Assembly: GCF_037543845.1 (NCBI RefSeq)
Contig: NZ_JBBIFX010000004.1
Location: 124,001 to 188,000 of the forward strand
Direction: 5' to 3'
Length of the DNA stretch: 64,000 nt
Source of the DNA: Gymnodinialimonas ulvae
GTDB lineage: Bacteria; Pseudomonadota; Alphaproteobacteria; Rhodobacterales; Rhodobacteraceae
In this document: positions 49,240 to 57,802 of the stretch, piece by piece
How positions within the stretch are numbered: position 1 is the first letter of the stretch
Layout of the letters: every line of letters begins with the position of its first letter
Made by a program: the position numbers and the translations under genes
The notes under the pieces: model-generated
Seen by the model: only the letters and a program-made list of their open reading frames with translations
Databases searched by the model: none
What the model was told of the DNA's origin: nothing

Positions 49240-50565
49240 CTACTCCGCCGCGTCCCGATATGGCGCGCCTTCACCATAGGGCACATTCAGACCCCCATAC
49301 CGGCGCACCCGCACATTGCATTGCTCGGCATGGCCCACGAACCCCTCCAACATGCACAACCGCGAGCCGTATTCTCCCACAAGCGTCGCCGCCTCGTCGG
49401 TCACAACCCTTTGATAGGAGTGGGTTTTGATGAACTTCCCAACCCAAAGACCACCGGTGTACCGGCCCGCCTTCTTCGTCGGCAAGGTATGGTTCGTCCC
49501 GATCACCTTGTCGCCATTGGCCACGTTCGTGCGCGGCCCAAGGAACAACGCGCCGTAATTCGTCATGTGCTCCAGAAACCAATCATCGCGATCCGTCATC
49601 ACCTGAATATGCTCCGACGCGATGTCCTCGGACACCGCCAGCATCTCGTCATAACTGTCACACAGAATGATCTCGCCATACTCCTCCCAAGACACCCGCG
49701 CGGTCTCGGCGGTGGGCAAGATACCCAGAATCCGGTCGATCTCCGCCATCGTGTCCTCGGCCAGCTTGCGCGAATTGGTGATCAAAACCGCCGGCGAATT
49801 ATACCCATGCTCGGCCTGCCCCAACAAATCCGTGGCACACATCTCGCCGTCCACGGTCTCGTCCGCGATCACGCAGGTCTCCGTCGGCCCGGCGAACAAA
49901 TCGATGCCCACACGCCCGAACAATTGCCGCTTGGCCTCGGCCACAAACGCGTTGCCCGGCCCCACCAACATATCCACCGGCTTGATGCTCTCGGTCCCGA
50001 TGGCCATGGCGCCCACCGCCTGAACGCCGCCCAACACCAAAATCTCGTCCGCACCGCCCTCATGCATCGCAGCCACAATCGCGGGGTGCGGTTTGCCGTT
50101 CACCGGCGGGGCCGACGCCACGATGCGTTTCACACCCGCCACCTTCGCCGTCAACACCGACATATGCGCGCTTGCCACCATCGGGAACTTGCCACCCGGC
50201 ACGTAGCACCCCACGGAATTGACGGGGATGTTCTTGTGCCCAAGGATCACGCCCGGGATCGTCTCCACCTCGATATCTTTCATCGACGCGCGTTGCGCCT
50301 CGGCAAAGTGGCGGATCTGGACCTGCGCAAACCGGATGTCCTCCATCTCACGCGTCGTGACCTGCTGCATGGCCGCTTCGATCTCGGACGGGCTCAGGCG
50401 AAAGGCCTCCGGCGCGTAGCCGTCGAACTTTGCGGACAAATCCTTGACCGCCGCATCGCCGCGCGCCTCGATATCGCCGAGAATGCCCTCCACGGTGCCG
50501 CGCACCTTCGCGTCATCCTCCGCCCGCTCATCAGCAGGTTTCCCACGCTTCAGATATTCGACCAT
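49240..50565 (-). CDS. HisD-family (histidinol dehydrogenase-like) dehydrogenase
   Basis: A 441-aa zinc- and NAD-dependent enzyme; HisD fold with metal/catalytic residues in place: LLGQAEHGYNSPAV, SEHIQVMTDRDD (Glu-His pair), NGDKVIGTNHTLPTKKAG and EGFVGHAEQCNV. It is not next to other his genes and is cousin to the sulfopropanediol dehydrogenase HpsN; it thus probably oxidises a secondary or primary alcohol to acid in a catabolic pathway. Start MVEYLKRG at ATG 50565. Confidence 0.88.
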   Translation of the reverse strand: MVEYLKRGKPADERAEDDAKVRGTVEGILGDIEARGDAAVKDLSAKFDGYAPEAFRLSPSEIEAAMQQVTTREMEDIRFAQVQIRHFAEAQRASMKDIEVETIPGVILGHKNIPVNSVGCYVPGGKFPMVASAHMSVLTAKVAGVKRIVASAPPVNGKPHPAIVAAMHEGGADEILVLGGVQAVGAMAIGTESIKPVDMLVGPGNAFVAEAKRQLFGRVGIDLFAGPTETCVIADETVDGEMCATDLLGQAEHGYNSPAVLITNSRKLAEDTMAEIDRILGILPTAETARVSWEEYGEIILCDSYDEMLAVSEDIASEHIQVMTDRDDWFLEHMTNYGALFLGPRTNVANGDKVIGTNHTLPTKKAGRYTGGLWVGKFIKTHSYQRVVTDEAATLVGEYGSRLCMLEGFVGHAEQCNVRVRRYGGLNVPYGEGAPYRDAAE

Positions 50566-50631
50566 CTCGACTCTCCCCAAATCTCGGCTGGCGCAAAGAT
50601 ACAGCGGTCCGTGGCGGCTTCAAGAAAAACA

Positions 50632-50645
50632 TGCATACGAATGCA
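50632..50645. promoter_or_regulatory. LacI-type operator candidate upstream of HisD-like gene
   Basis: TGCAT-ACGA-ATGCA, a 14-bp inverted repeat with a central CG as favoured by LacI-family proteins, 67 bp before the HisD-like gene. Regulator candidate: LacI at 46322. Confidence 0.5.
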
Positions 50646-50653
50646 ATCTGCGC

Positions 50654-51271
50654 TCATACCGGGCAAAGGATCACCTGTATCCCACCGAAAATCCGGGCAT
50701 ACTCCGCTCGATCCGTGACCGGCCCGTAGCATATGACCGGCACATTGGGGCGCACATCGCAAATGCCCGTCCCCACGCGCGTCAGGCCCGAGAACACCGA
50801 CATGAACCGCCCCAGCTCCCGCTCCTGAAAGCGCTCCCAGATCGGCTGGATCAGGGCCGCCCAATCGTTGATATGGCCCCCCTGAAAATCGATCCCGCCG
50901 CCATATCGTTCTGCCTTGGCAACTTCCTTGGGATGAGTGCCGCGCAACCGCTCCATCGCGGCTCTGCGCAGGGCGTCAAACTCCGCCATCTGTGCGTCGA
51001 TCTCGGCCACAACCGTGGGGCGCAGGGGAAACACCAGAATTTCGGTACCTTCCAACGTGTAGGTGCGGGTATCGGCGTACCAATCTTCCGGTCCCGCAAT
51101 CATGTCGAGCGGCAGTCGCGTCTCCATCACCAAAGCGGAGTGATCCCAACGTGTCGTCGCGCGGATCGTGCAACCATCAAGGACCGTCTTCACCCGGGCG
51201 TGGGGATCCTTGCCCCTCTCCTTGACCGACCAAAGGGCGACCAAGTCGTGCGTCAGCTCGTCCAATGACAT
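50654..51271 (-). CDS. hypothetical protein
   Basis: A 205-aa soluble protein of unknown function beginning MSLDELTHDLVALWSVKERG. Seen: WDHSALVMETRLPLDMIAG, WERFQERELGRFMSVFSGL, GICDVRPNVPVICYGPVTDRAEY. No domain recognised. It lies 80 bp after the sugar transporter ATPase gene and 88 bp before the HisD-like gene, so it could belong to either transcript. Confidence 0.65.
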   Translation of the reverse strand: MSLDELTHDLVALWSVKERGKDPHARVKTVLDGCTIRATTRWDHSALVMETRLPLDMIAGPEDWYADTRTYTLEGTEILVFPLRPTVVAEIDAQMAEFDALRRAAMERLRGTHPKEVAKAERYGGGIDFQGGHINDWAALIQPIWERFQERELGRFMSVFSGLTRVGTGICDVRPNVPVICYGPVTDRAEYARIFGGIQVILCPV

Positions 51272-51351
51272 GATGCGCGCTCCTCAACTGTTCCACTCCA
51301 CAACACCGAGGGCACACGACGGGGAAGCGTCAAGCAATCGGGCGCGCCAGT

Positions 51352-52374
51352 TTACCGGATCGCCAAGCCATCAGCGCCGAAGAAATGCCGTTTCTCCCCC
51401 GGGAACACCAACCCAACGCCATCCCCCGACCGCAGCGCGCTTTCGCCATCCGTCCGCACGGTCAGCTTCCCCGCCGCCCCGCAATCCACGATCAGGAAGA
51501 TATCCGCGCCAAGGTATTCCGCCACATCGACCGTTCCGTCCAGCGCCCCCTCCCCCGGCGCGCCCAATCCAATCGCCTCGGGTCGCACGCCCAGATGGGC
51601 CGCCCCGCCCGGCGCGCCCTCAAGACGCAGCCCCTCACACGGCAATTCGATCACGTTCATCTTGGGCGAGCCAATGAACTGCGCCACGAACAGGTTGTCG
51701 GGATGATCATAGAGCGTTTTGGGCGAGCCCACCTGCTCGATCCGGCCCGCTGACAAGACCACGATCCGGTCAGCCAGTGTCATCGCCTCCACCTGATCGT
51801 GGGTCACATAGACCATGGACGCCTGCAATTGCTGGTGCAGCTTGGCGATTTCGTACCGCATCTCGACCCGCAGCGCGGCGTCGAGGTTCGACAATGGCTC
51901 ATCGAACAAAAACGCCGTCGGGTCGCGCACAATCGACCGACCAATCGCCACACGCTGGCGCTGCCCGCCCGACAAATCCTTGGGCCGCCGCTCCAGATAG
52001 TCCTCCAACCGCAGGGCGCGCGCGGCCTCGGCCACCTTTTCGTGCTGCTCGGCCTTCGACGCACCGGCAGTCTTCAGGGAAAAACCCATGTTCTCGGCCA
52101 CCGACATATGCGGGTAAAGCGCATAGCTCTGGAACACCATCGCCAGCCCACGCTTGCTTGGCGGCTCGGCGGTGGCATCGCGCCCGTCGATCATCACCTG
52201 GCCCCGCGAGGTCTCTTCCAGCCCCGCGATCATCCGCAAAAGCGTGGACTTCCCGCAGCCCGACGGCCCCACAAAGATGACGAACTCGCCATCTTCCACG
52301 ATCAGATCGACGCCCTTGATGACCTGAACATCGCCGTACCATTTCTCGACGGCCCTAAGCTCGATCGCACCCAT
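51352..52374 (-). CDS. sugar ABC transporter ATP-binding protein (MalK/UgpC family)
   Basis: A 340-aa ATPase from the ATG at 52374. Walker A VGPSGCGKSTLLRM, Q-loop MVFQSYALYPHMSVAENM, signature LSGGQRQRVAIGRSIV, Walker B FLFDEPLSNLDAALR, switch YVTHDQVEAMTLAD, and the C-terminal regulatory OB-fold domain (FIGSPKMNVIEL, AAHLGVRPEAIGL). This is the CUT1-type ATPase for the permeases upstream. It is 2 bp after the glycosidase stop. Confidence 0.94.
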   Translation of the reverse strand: MGAIELRAVEKWYGDVQVIKGVDLIVEDGEFVIFVGPSGCGKSTLLRMIAGLEETSRGQVMIDGRDATAEPPSKRGLAMVFQSYALYPHMSVAENMGFSLKTAGASKAEQHEKVAEAARALRLEDYLERRPKDLSGGQRQRVAIGRSIVRDPTAFLFDEPLSNLDAALRVEMRYEIAKLHQQLQASMVYVTHDQVEAMTLADRIVVLSAGRIEQVGSPKTLYDHPDNLFVAQFIGSPKMNVIELPCEGLRLEGAPGGAAHLGVRPEAIGLGAPGEGALDGTVDVAEYLGADIFLIVDCGAAGKLTVRTDGESALRSGDGVGLVFPGEKRHFFGADGLAIR

Positions 52375-52376
52375 GA

Positions 52377-53669
52377 TTATGCTCCCTTCACCGAGGGTGA
52401 GGCCCAGGCGAGCCAAACCGCTGCCGTCCACGTAAACGTCCCCCCGCCCGCAGGCGTGCCGTCGATCGGCGAAAAATACTCCGCAAATCCGCGCTCCGCG
52501 ATCAGGCGCGCGGTGTCGCGGCGGATGCGCTCGGCCTGTGTCTCCAGCCCCGCCTCGGCCATGCCCTTGGCCGCCATGTAATTCATGATCGCCCAGACCG
52601 GCCCGCGCCAATAGCGCAGATGATCGAACTCCGGGCCCGCCGGATCATAGCTCGGCAGCGCATAGCGGCAGCGGTCCAGCACGGTATCGAGCGTGCCGCG
52701 CACTGCCGCATCGCCCACACCCGCCCACCAACACAAGAACCCCGCATTGCTGACCGAGCCCGCGAACTGGCCCGTGCGCAGGTTGCGCCCCTCATAGCTT
52801 TGCGTTGCAGGGTTCCACAGGCTCCGCACACCCTCTTCCAGCACGCCGATCCACCCGTCGATCTCCGCACGGTCCGCGCCCAATATGTCGGCCATCCGCG
52901 CCAGATCGCGCAGCGACCGCAGGCACGTGAAGGTCATCGTCGGATCGGCCACGCGAAACGGGCTTTCGGCGGCGATTTTCGCGTCGTCCCAATCGCGATC
53001 CCGCCCGAATTGCACCAACCAGATATAGCGGTCGTAATCGGCCTGGGTGGGCCGCATCTTGGCATCCACATGGCCCGTATCGCGCCGCGTGTAGGGGGCC
53101 ACGCCGACCGGGTCGATGCCCGCCATCGCCTCGTCCCAATCGGGCGCGTTGTCCCGGCCCGCTTCCCACGGATGGGTGATGCACACCGCCCCGCTTTCCG
53201 CCCGCGCCGCCATCATCCAGCGGTGGAACGCCACAAGCTTGGGGAACAGCGCGGCCAACCTTGCGGCCCCCGCCTCCCTGTCCATCTCGAACACCGTCCA
53301 CGCCAGCGCCGCCGCAACCGGCGGCTGGCTGATCCCCGACGATGGCAAACCCTGCGCCCCGCGCCCCACGGCGCCTTGCGTGCCCCAGACATCGGGGCCG
53401 GGAAAGTACCCGTCATCGACCGCATGGAACAGGATATGGGGCACCATGCCGTTGTCCCACTGCCCGGCAAACAAGGTCTCCAACTCCGCCCAGGCCCGGT
53501 CCACATCGAACGTCGCAAATCCAAGCGCTGCAAACGCGCTGTCCCAGTTCCACTGGTACGGATAAAGCCCCGCCGTCGGCACCGTGTACCCGCCCTTGTC
53601 GTTCAACCGCAGGATCCGTCGCGCCTCTTCATCCAGCGACCCGGGGTCTATACCATCCATGTCTTTCAT
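52377..53669 (-). CDS. glycoside hydrolase, MGH/GH63-like (alpha/alpha)6 barrel
   Basis: A 430-aa cytoplasmic hydrolase. Seen: GLYPYQWNWDSAFAALGFA, TLFAGQWDNGMVPHILFH, PWEAGRDNAPDWDEAMAGI, and RYWRGPVWAIMNYMAAKGM, typical of the MGH1/GH63 mannosylglycerate-hydrolase type; the C-terminal AEYFSPIDGTPAGGGTFTWTAA has the acidic general-base context. The transporter may therefore import a glycosyl compatible solute such as glucosyl- or mannosylglycerate, though other alpha-glycosides cannot be excluded. ATGA overlap with the permease gene. Confidence 0.85.
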   Translation of the reverse strand: MKDMDGIDPGSLDEEARRILRLNDKGGYTVPTAGLYPYQWNWDSAFAALGFATFDVDRAWAELETLFAGQWDNGMVPHILFHAVDDGYFPGPDVWGTQGAVGRGAQGLPSSGISQPPVAAALAWTVFEMDREAGAARLAALFPKLVAFHRWMMAARAESGAVCITHPWEAGRDNAPDWDEAMAGIDPVGVAPYTRRDTGHVDAKMRPTQADYDRYIWLVQFGRDRDWDDAKIAAESPFRVADPTMTFTCLRSLRDLARMADILGADRAEIDGWIGVLEEGVRSLWNPATQSYEGRNLRTGQFAGSVSNAGFLCWWAGVGDAAVRGTLDTVLDRCRYALPSYDPAGPEFDHLRYWRGPVWAIMNYMAAKGMAEAGLETQAERIRRDTARLIAERGFAEYFSPIDGTPAGGGTFTWTAAVWLAWASPSVKGA

Positions 53670-54874
53670 CCTTTGACACTGCCCGCCGTCAGGCCCCTGG
53701 TCATGAATTTCTCCAACCCCAGGAACAGCACCATCACCGGCACCGTCGCGATCACCGCGCCGGCCATCAAATGCTGTCGCGGCACTTCCGAGGAATTGAG
53801 CGAGGCAATCCCCCGCGTCAGGGTAAAGATCTGCGGATCATCCAGCAGCATGAACGCCAGCAGAAACTCGTTCCACGCGATCATGAACACATAAAGGCTC
53901 ACCGACACCATCGCCGGCAGGCTCAGCGGCAGGGTGATCTTCCAGATCACCTGCAACCGGTTGAGCCCGTCCATAAGCCCCGCCTCTTCGACCTCCGCAG
54001 GCAAGCCGCGGAAATATCCCTGCAACATGTAAAGCGCCACGGGGATCGTCGTGACCGGATAGATCATCACGATCCCCACGATGGTGTTGCGCAGGCCGGT
54101 TTGCGAGAAAACGATATAGATCGGCAACGCCAGCACGATCATCGGCACCATGTAAATCAGCAGGATCGACCGGCTCAATGACGCCTGCCCCCTGAACCGC
54201 AACCGCGCCACCGCATAGGCCCCCGGCACGCTGAACAAAAGCGTCACCAAAACCGTGATCACCGAGATGTAGAAACTCGTCCACATGTACCGCCCGAAAT
54301 TGAAATCCTGAAACAGCTCGCGGTAGCTGCGGAACAAATCCGACCCCCGGCTCAGGTCGATGGAATAATCCAACGGATTGGCGATCAACGCGCCCTGCGT
54401 CTTCATCGACGTCATCACCATGACGTAGAACGGAATGAACACCGCCGCCGTGAAGAAAATGAACCCGAACCCGGTCAAGAACCGGATCACCGCCTCCTCC
54501 CATTCATGGCGGGTCATCTCGCCCAAGGGCGCCCCGCGCAGGATCATCGCCATCGACATCCCCAGCGCCCCGCCGAACGCCAGCGCCATCGCCAGATGCG
54601 CCCCAAATCCCAGATCCGCCCCGACATGCACCGGCGACAATCCCGTGTAACTCAACCCCAACGCCAACGCCGCGCCGCCCGCCGACAGGATCCAGCCCGA
54701 GCGCACAAACAACGCCGCAGCCCCCATGCCCGCCCCCAACACCACACACCCGAACAACCCCGGCCGAAACGCTGCGCCCGTCGAAAAGCTCAACACCACC
54801 GCCACCGTGGTCGCCACGACAAAGGCCCACAGCACGCCCAACACCGGGCCGGTCACATATCCCTGCCGGATCAT
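53666..54874 (-). CDS. sugar ABC transporter permease (MalG type) with N-terminal extension
   Basis: 402 aa (ATG 54874; or 407 aa from ATG 54889), about 120 longer than MalG. The canonical part begins EAVIRFLTGFGFIFFTAAVF, and the EAA loop reads EVEEAGLMDGLNRLQVIWKITLPLSL; C-terminal MAGAVIATVPVMVLFLG. Residues 1-110 form about four extra helices (VLGVLWAFVVATTVAVVLSF, LFGCVVLGAGMGAAALF, WILSAGGAALALGLS, HLAMALAFGGALGMSMAMI) that are not part of the usual CUT1 permease. Confidence 0.88.
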   Translation of the reverse strand: MIRQGYVTGPVLGVLWAFVVATTVAVVLSFSTGAAFRPGLFGCVVLGAGMGAAALFVRSGWILSAGGAALALGLSYTGLSPVHVGADLGFGAHLAMALAFGGALGMSMAMILRGAPLGEMTRHEWEEAVIRFLTGFGFIFFTAAVFIPFYVMVMTSMKTQGALIANPLDYSIDLSRGSDLFRSYRELFQDFNFGRYMWTSFYISVITVLVTLLFSVPGAYAVARLRFRGQASLSRSILLIYMVPMIVLALPIYIVFSQTGLRNTIVGIVMIYPVTTIPVALYMLQGYFRGLPAEVEEAGLMDGLNRLQVIWKITLPLSLPAMVSVSLYVFMIAWNEFLLAFMLLDDPQIFTLTRGIASLNSSEVPRQHLMAGAVIATVPVMVLFLGLEKFMTRGLTAGSVKG

Positions 54875-54889
54875 GCCCGCGCCTCCCAT

Positions 54890-54965
54890 GTCTTCCTTGT
54901 TTCGAAAATACTCTCGGGGGGCGCGAAAGCGCGCTGGGGGCAGACAGCCCCCAAAAGCATGGGGG
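54890..54965 (-). repeat. dispersed intergenic element copy
   Basis: Minus strand: GGGGGCTGTCTGCCCCC hairpin, a GCGCGCTTTCGCGC hairpin, then CCCCCCGAGAGTATTTTCG and AAACAAGGAAGACATG ending at the permease start. Inside a transporter operon. Confidence 0.55.
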
Positions 54966-55038
54966 GTCCGGGGGGGCATTGCCCCCGCGGTTGGTCGGCG
55001 ACGCAGTCGACGAAACACCGCTCCGCCCGGGGCTCGTT

Positions 55039-55061
55039 TGAAACGTCCACTGGACGTTTCA
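55039..55061. repeat. 23-bp perfect inverted repeat inside the transporter operon
   Basis: Arm TGAAACGTCCA, one central base, arm TGGACGTTTCA. In the 190-bp gap between the two permease genes, 19 bp after the stop of the first permease. No T run follows, so it is a REP-like or RNA-stability element more likely than a terminator. Confidence 0.65.
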
Positions 55062-55079
55062 TCAACTGCGTTGAACCAC

Positions 55080-56312
55080 TCACAGCCCCTCCTCCTTGCT
55101 CATGAACCGAAAGAAGAACCACGAAAACGCCAGCAAACAGCACAGGATCACCACCGCCACCGCCGCGCCTGCGCCGATGTTGCTGACCGCAAAGGCCTGC
55201 TCATAGACATTCACCGTCAAGGTCCGCGTGCCCGCATTGCCCCCGGTCAAAAGGAAAATGTCGTCGAACTTGTTGAACGTCCAAATGAACCGCAACAAGA
55301 ACAGAACCGACAAGATCCCCATCAGCATCGGCAACGACAGATAGCGGAACTTCTGAAACGGCGTCGCCCCGTCCACATCCGCCGCCTCGTACATATCCGT
55401 GTCGATGCTCTGCATCCGGGCAAGGATGAACAGGAACGACAACGGGAAATACCGCCAGATCTCGAACACCGTCACCATGATCAACGCATTGGGCCGCACG
55501 CCAAAGAAATTCACCGGCGCATCCACCACGCCCATCTGCACCAAAAGCGCGTTGATCGACCCGGACGTGGGGTCGAACAGGATCACCCATGAAAACGCCA
55601 CCGCGATCACCGGGGCCACATAGGGAAACAGGTACAGCCCCCGCAAGACCCCCTGCCCCCGGAAACTCAGGTTGAGCAAAAGCGCCGCAAAAAGCCCCAC
55701 CACCAACGCCCCGACGGTGCCCACAACGGTGTAGAACAGCGTCGCCCAGATCACCGACCAGAACTCGCGCGCATCGAAAATGGCGCGGAAATTATCAAGC
55801 GTGAATTCACCACTGGTCAGGACATTGACCGCGTCCCCCGTGATCTCCACCGGCGTGTCATCCTCGATGGCATCCTCAAGGCTCGCGTCAAAATCCGCCG
55901 GAATCTCAAGCGTCACGCGTTCGCCCCCGCCCAACGCCTCGAACCGACAGCTGAGCGCGGCCCCCTCCATCGCGCAGGCCTCGGGCAATGCACCCAGACT
56001 GACCCCCTCGGGCAACACATCGCGCAGCACCACATTGCCGATCGGGTCATCCTGGCTGGGGTTGCGGATGCGGTAGCGGATCAATTGATCCGCCTCGCCG
56101 ATATTGCGCACATCCTCGCGCACAACCGGGGCGGCGGGCCGCAAATCGGCCAGCCCCACGGGTTTGAAAGAGATCCACACGATCGCCAGAAGCGGCAGCA
56201 AAACCACCACCATCACCGCGGTCAGCGTCGGCAACAACAGGCTCCACGCCAGCCGCGCCTCGCGCTTGGCAAGTGGGCCAGTCCCCTTCGGCGGTGTGGC
56301 GGTCTCGGTCAT
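55080..56312 (-). CDS. sugar ABC transporter permease (MalF type) with DUF11-like insert
   Basis: A 410-aa permease. TM1 (LLPTLTAVMVVVLLPLLAIVW) is followed by an extracytoplasmic insert of about residues 55-165 (IRYRIRNPSQDDPIGNVVL, RDVLPEGVSLGALPEACAM, LSCRFEALGGGERVTLEIP) that has the strand pattern and D-x-LP-x-G motif of DUF11 beta-sandwich domains. Then FWSVIWATLFYTVVGTVGALVVG and the EAA loop DMYEAADVDGATPFQKFRYLSLP. E. coli MalF also has a periplasmic loop here (P2), but of another fold. Confidence 0.88.
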   Translation of the reverse strand: MTETATPPKGTGPLAKREARLAWSLLLPTLTAVMVVVLLPLLAIVWISFKPVGLADLRPAAPVVREDVRNIGEADQLIRYRIRNPSQDDPIGNVVLRDVLPEGVSLGALPEACAMEGAALSCRFEALGGGERVTLEIPADFDASLEDAIEDDTPVEITGDAVNVLTSGEFTLDNFRAIFDAREFWSVIWATLFYTVVGTVGALVVGLFAALLLNLSFRGQGVLRGLYLFPYVAPVIAVAFSWVILFDPTSGSINALLVQMGVVDAPVNFFGVRPNALIMVTVFEIWRYFPLSFLFILARMQSIDTDMYEAADVDGATPFQKFRYLSLPMLMGILSVLFLLRFIWTFNKFDDIFLLTGGNAGTRTLTVNVYEQAFAVSNIGAGAAVAVVILCCLLAFSWFFFRFMSKEEGL

Positions 56313-56385
56313 GGGGCGCGTGCTCGCGATGGATCAAAAAGGGGGGGCTCGGTGGCCGGTGTCGCGGCCCCCGAACGAGATCACC

Positions 56386-56407
56386 GGGCGGGGCACAGGC
56401 CCCGCCC
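56386..56407 (-). other. strong hairpin between binding protein and permease genes
   Basis: GGGCGGGGC-ACAG(plus strand)-GCCCCGCCC, a 9-bp GC-only stem 14 bp after the binding-protein stop with no T run on the minus strand. Such hairpins often protect the binding-protein mRNA and lower permease expression. Confidence 0.6.
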
Positions 56408-56421
56408 GAAGCTCAATGGGT

Positions 56422-57780
56422 TTACTCGATGGCGCCCAGTTCTTCGTTCATCAACGCGACCGTTTCCGCCGCAGGGCGCACGCCATCGACATATTCGCGC
56501 ACCAGACGGTTGATGACCTGACTGTTGATGATGCGCGAGGCAAGCGCCAGCTGGCCCTCTTCCACGCCCCAACGCTGCGCGACGTCCAGGCCGCCGACGA
56601 TCTCGTCGATCATGCTCTGCTCATAAAGGTCGCCCAACGGCGCACGGCGATCCACACCCACGTCCAGCGCGGCCCAGGCTTCGACGAACTCCGTCGGGTT
56701 GTCCTCGGTCCCGCGACGCACAGGGAACTTGCCCTCCGGCGCGATGGCCAACGTCGAGGTGTAGCCCGCGTTCATCGAATATTCGACAAAGGCCATCGCC
56801 GCGTCGGTCTCGGCATCGGCGGTGATCCCGAAATACCGCACATCGCCCCAGGCCGCGCCGTCCGGGTTCGAAGGCCCGGCGAAGTTGGTCACGATGCCCG
56901 TCGCCGCCGCCAGATCGCGGGAGGTCGGATCGTCATTGATCGTGGGCGGGGCGCTGTCGCGCAGACCGGCCAATTCATCCAAAATGAACGGCGACCAGAT
57001 GATCATCGCCGCATTACCCGAGAAATACAGCGTCCGGGACTGATCCCAATACAGCTCGCCCTCGGGGCTGGCCTCAACGATGGCCCGGTAGAATTCCAGA
57101 ACCTCGACCGTGGCCGCCTCGTCAAAGCCGCTGAACCCGTTCTCATCGACCGGCGACGCGCCATTGGCCAGGAACACATGCTCCAGAACCTGGGACATGA
57201 AGTTTTCGTCCACCTTGGTGGGGGCGACGAACGCATACATCTCCGGCGGATTGTGCAGGGCCTCGACCGCGGCCAGCACGTTTGCGTAGCTGTTGGGCGG
57301 CTCAATGCCCGCCTCCGCGAACAGATCCGCACGGTACACCAGCATCTGCGTCCAGCCATCGACCGGCACCGCCGCGTAGCCGCCATCCACCGCCGCCATC
57401 GTCAGCGGACCTGCCGCAAACGTGTCGCCGCCAAGCGCCTCTACCACATCGGTGGCCGCATCGCTGTCCAGGATACCGGCCTCGAACCATGGCAACGCAT
57501 ATTGCAACGGATGATAGATCACATCCGGCAAATCACCGGCCGCAAACGCCGCCGTTGCGCGCGTGCCCAGATCGCTTTCCGTGACCGGGATCACCTCGAC
57601 CGCGATACCGGTCTCTTCGGTGAAGGCGGCGGCCATGGTTTCCTGCCGCTCCAGCCGCTCGGGCTGCTCTTCGGTGGTCCAGAACCGGATGTTGTCCTGC
57701 GCCGCCGCGACACTGGCCATCGCCAGCCCCGACACCGCCGCCAAAAGCGCGATACGTCCTGTTTTCCTCAACTCAGTCAT
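56422..57780 (-). CDS. sugar ABC transporter substrate-binding protein (family 1)
   Basis: A 452-aa exported binding protein with signal peptide (RIALLAAVSGLAMASVAAAQ). Seen: NIRFWTTEEQPERLERQETM, GDLPDVIYHPLQYALPWFE, VPVDGWTQMLVYRADLFAEAG, and AAMIIWSPFILDELAGL; C-terminus MNEELGAIE. CUT1 family, usual length. The first transporter gene after LacI, 22 bp from it, so both share the operators at 58922-58968. Confidence 0.93.
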   Translation of the reverse strand: MTELRKTGRIALLAAVSGLAMASVAAAQDNIRFWTTEEQPERLERQETMAAAFTEETGIAVEVIPVTESDLGTRATAAFAAGDLPDVIYHPLQYALPWFEAGILDSDAATDVVEALGGDTFAAGPLTMAAVDGGYAAVPVDGWTQMLVYRADLFAEAGIEPPNSYANVLAAVEALHNPPEMYAFVAPTKVDENFMSQVLEHVFLANGASPVDENGFSGFDEAATVEVLEFYRAIVEASPEGELYWDQSRTLYFSGNAAMIIWSPFILDELAGLRDSAPPTINDDPTSRDLAAATGIVTNFAGPSNPDGAAWGDVRYFGITADAETDAAMAFVEYSMNAGYTSTLAIAPEGKFPVRRGTEDNPTEFVEAWAALDVGVDRRAPLGDLYEQSMIDEIVGGLDVAQRWGVEEGQLALASRIINSQVINRLVREYVDGVRPAAETVALMNEELGAIE

Positions 57781-57802
57781 GACTTTCCTCCCTATGGTTT
57801 TC

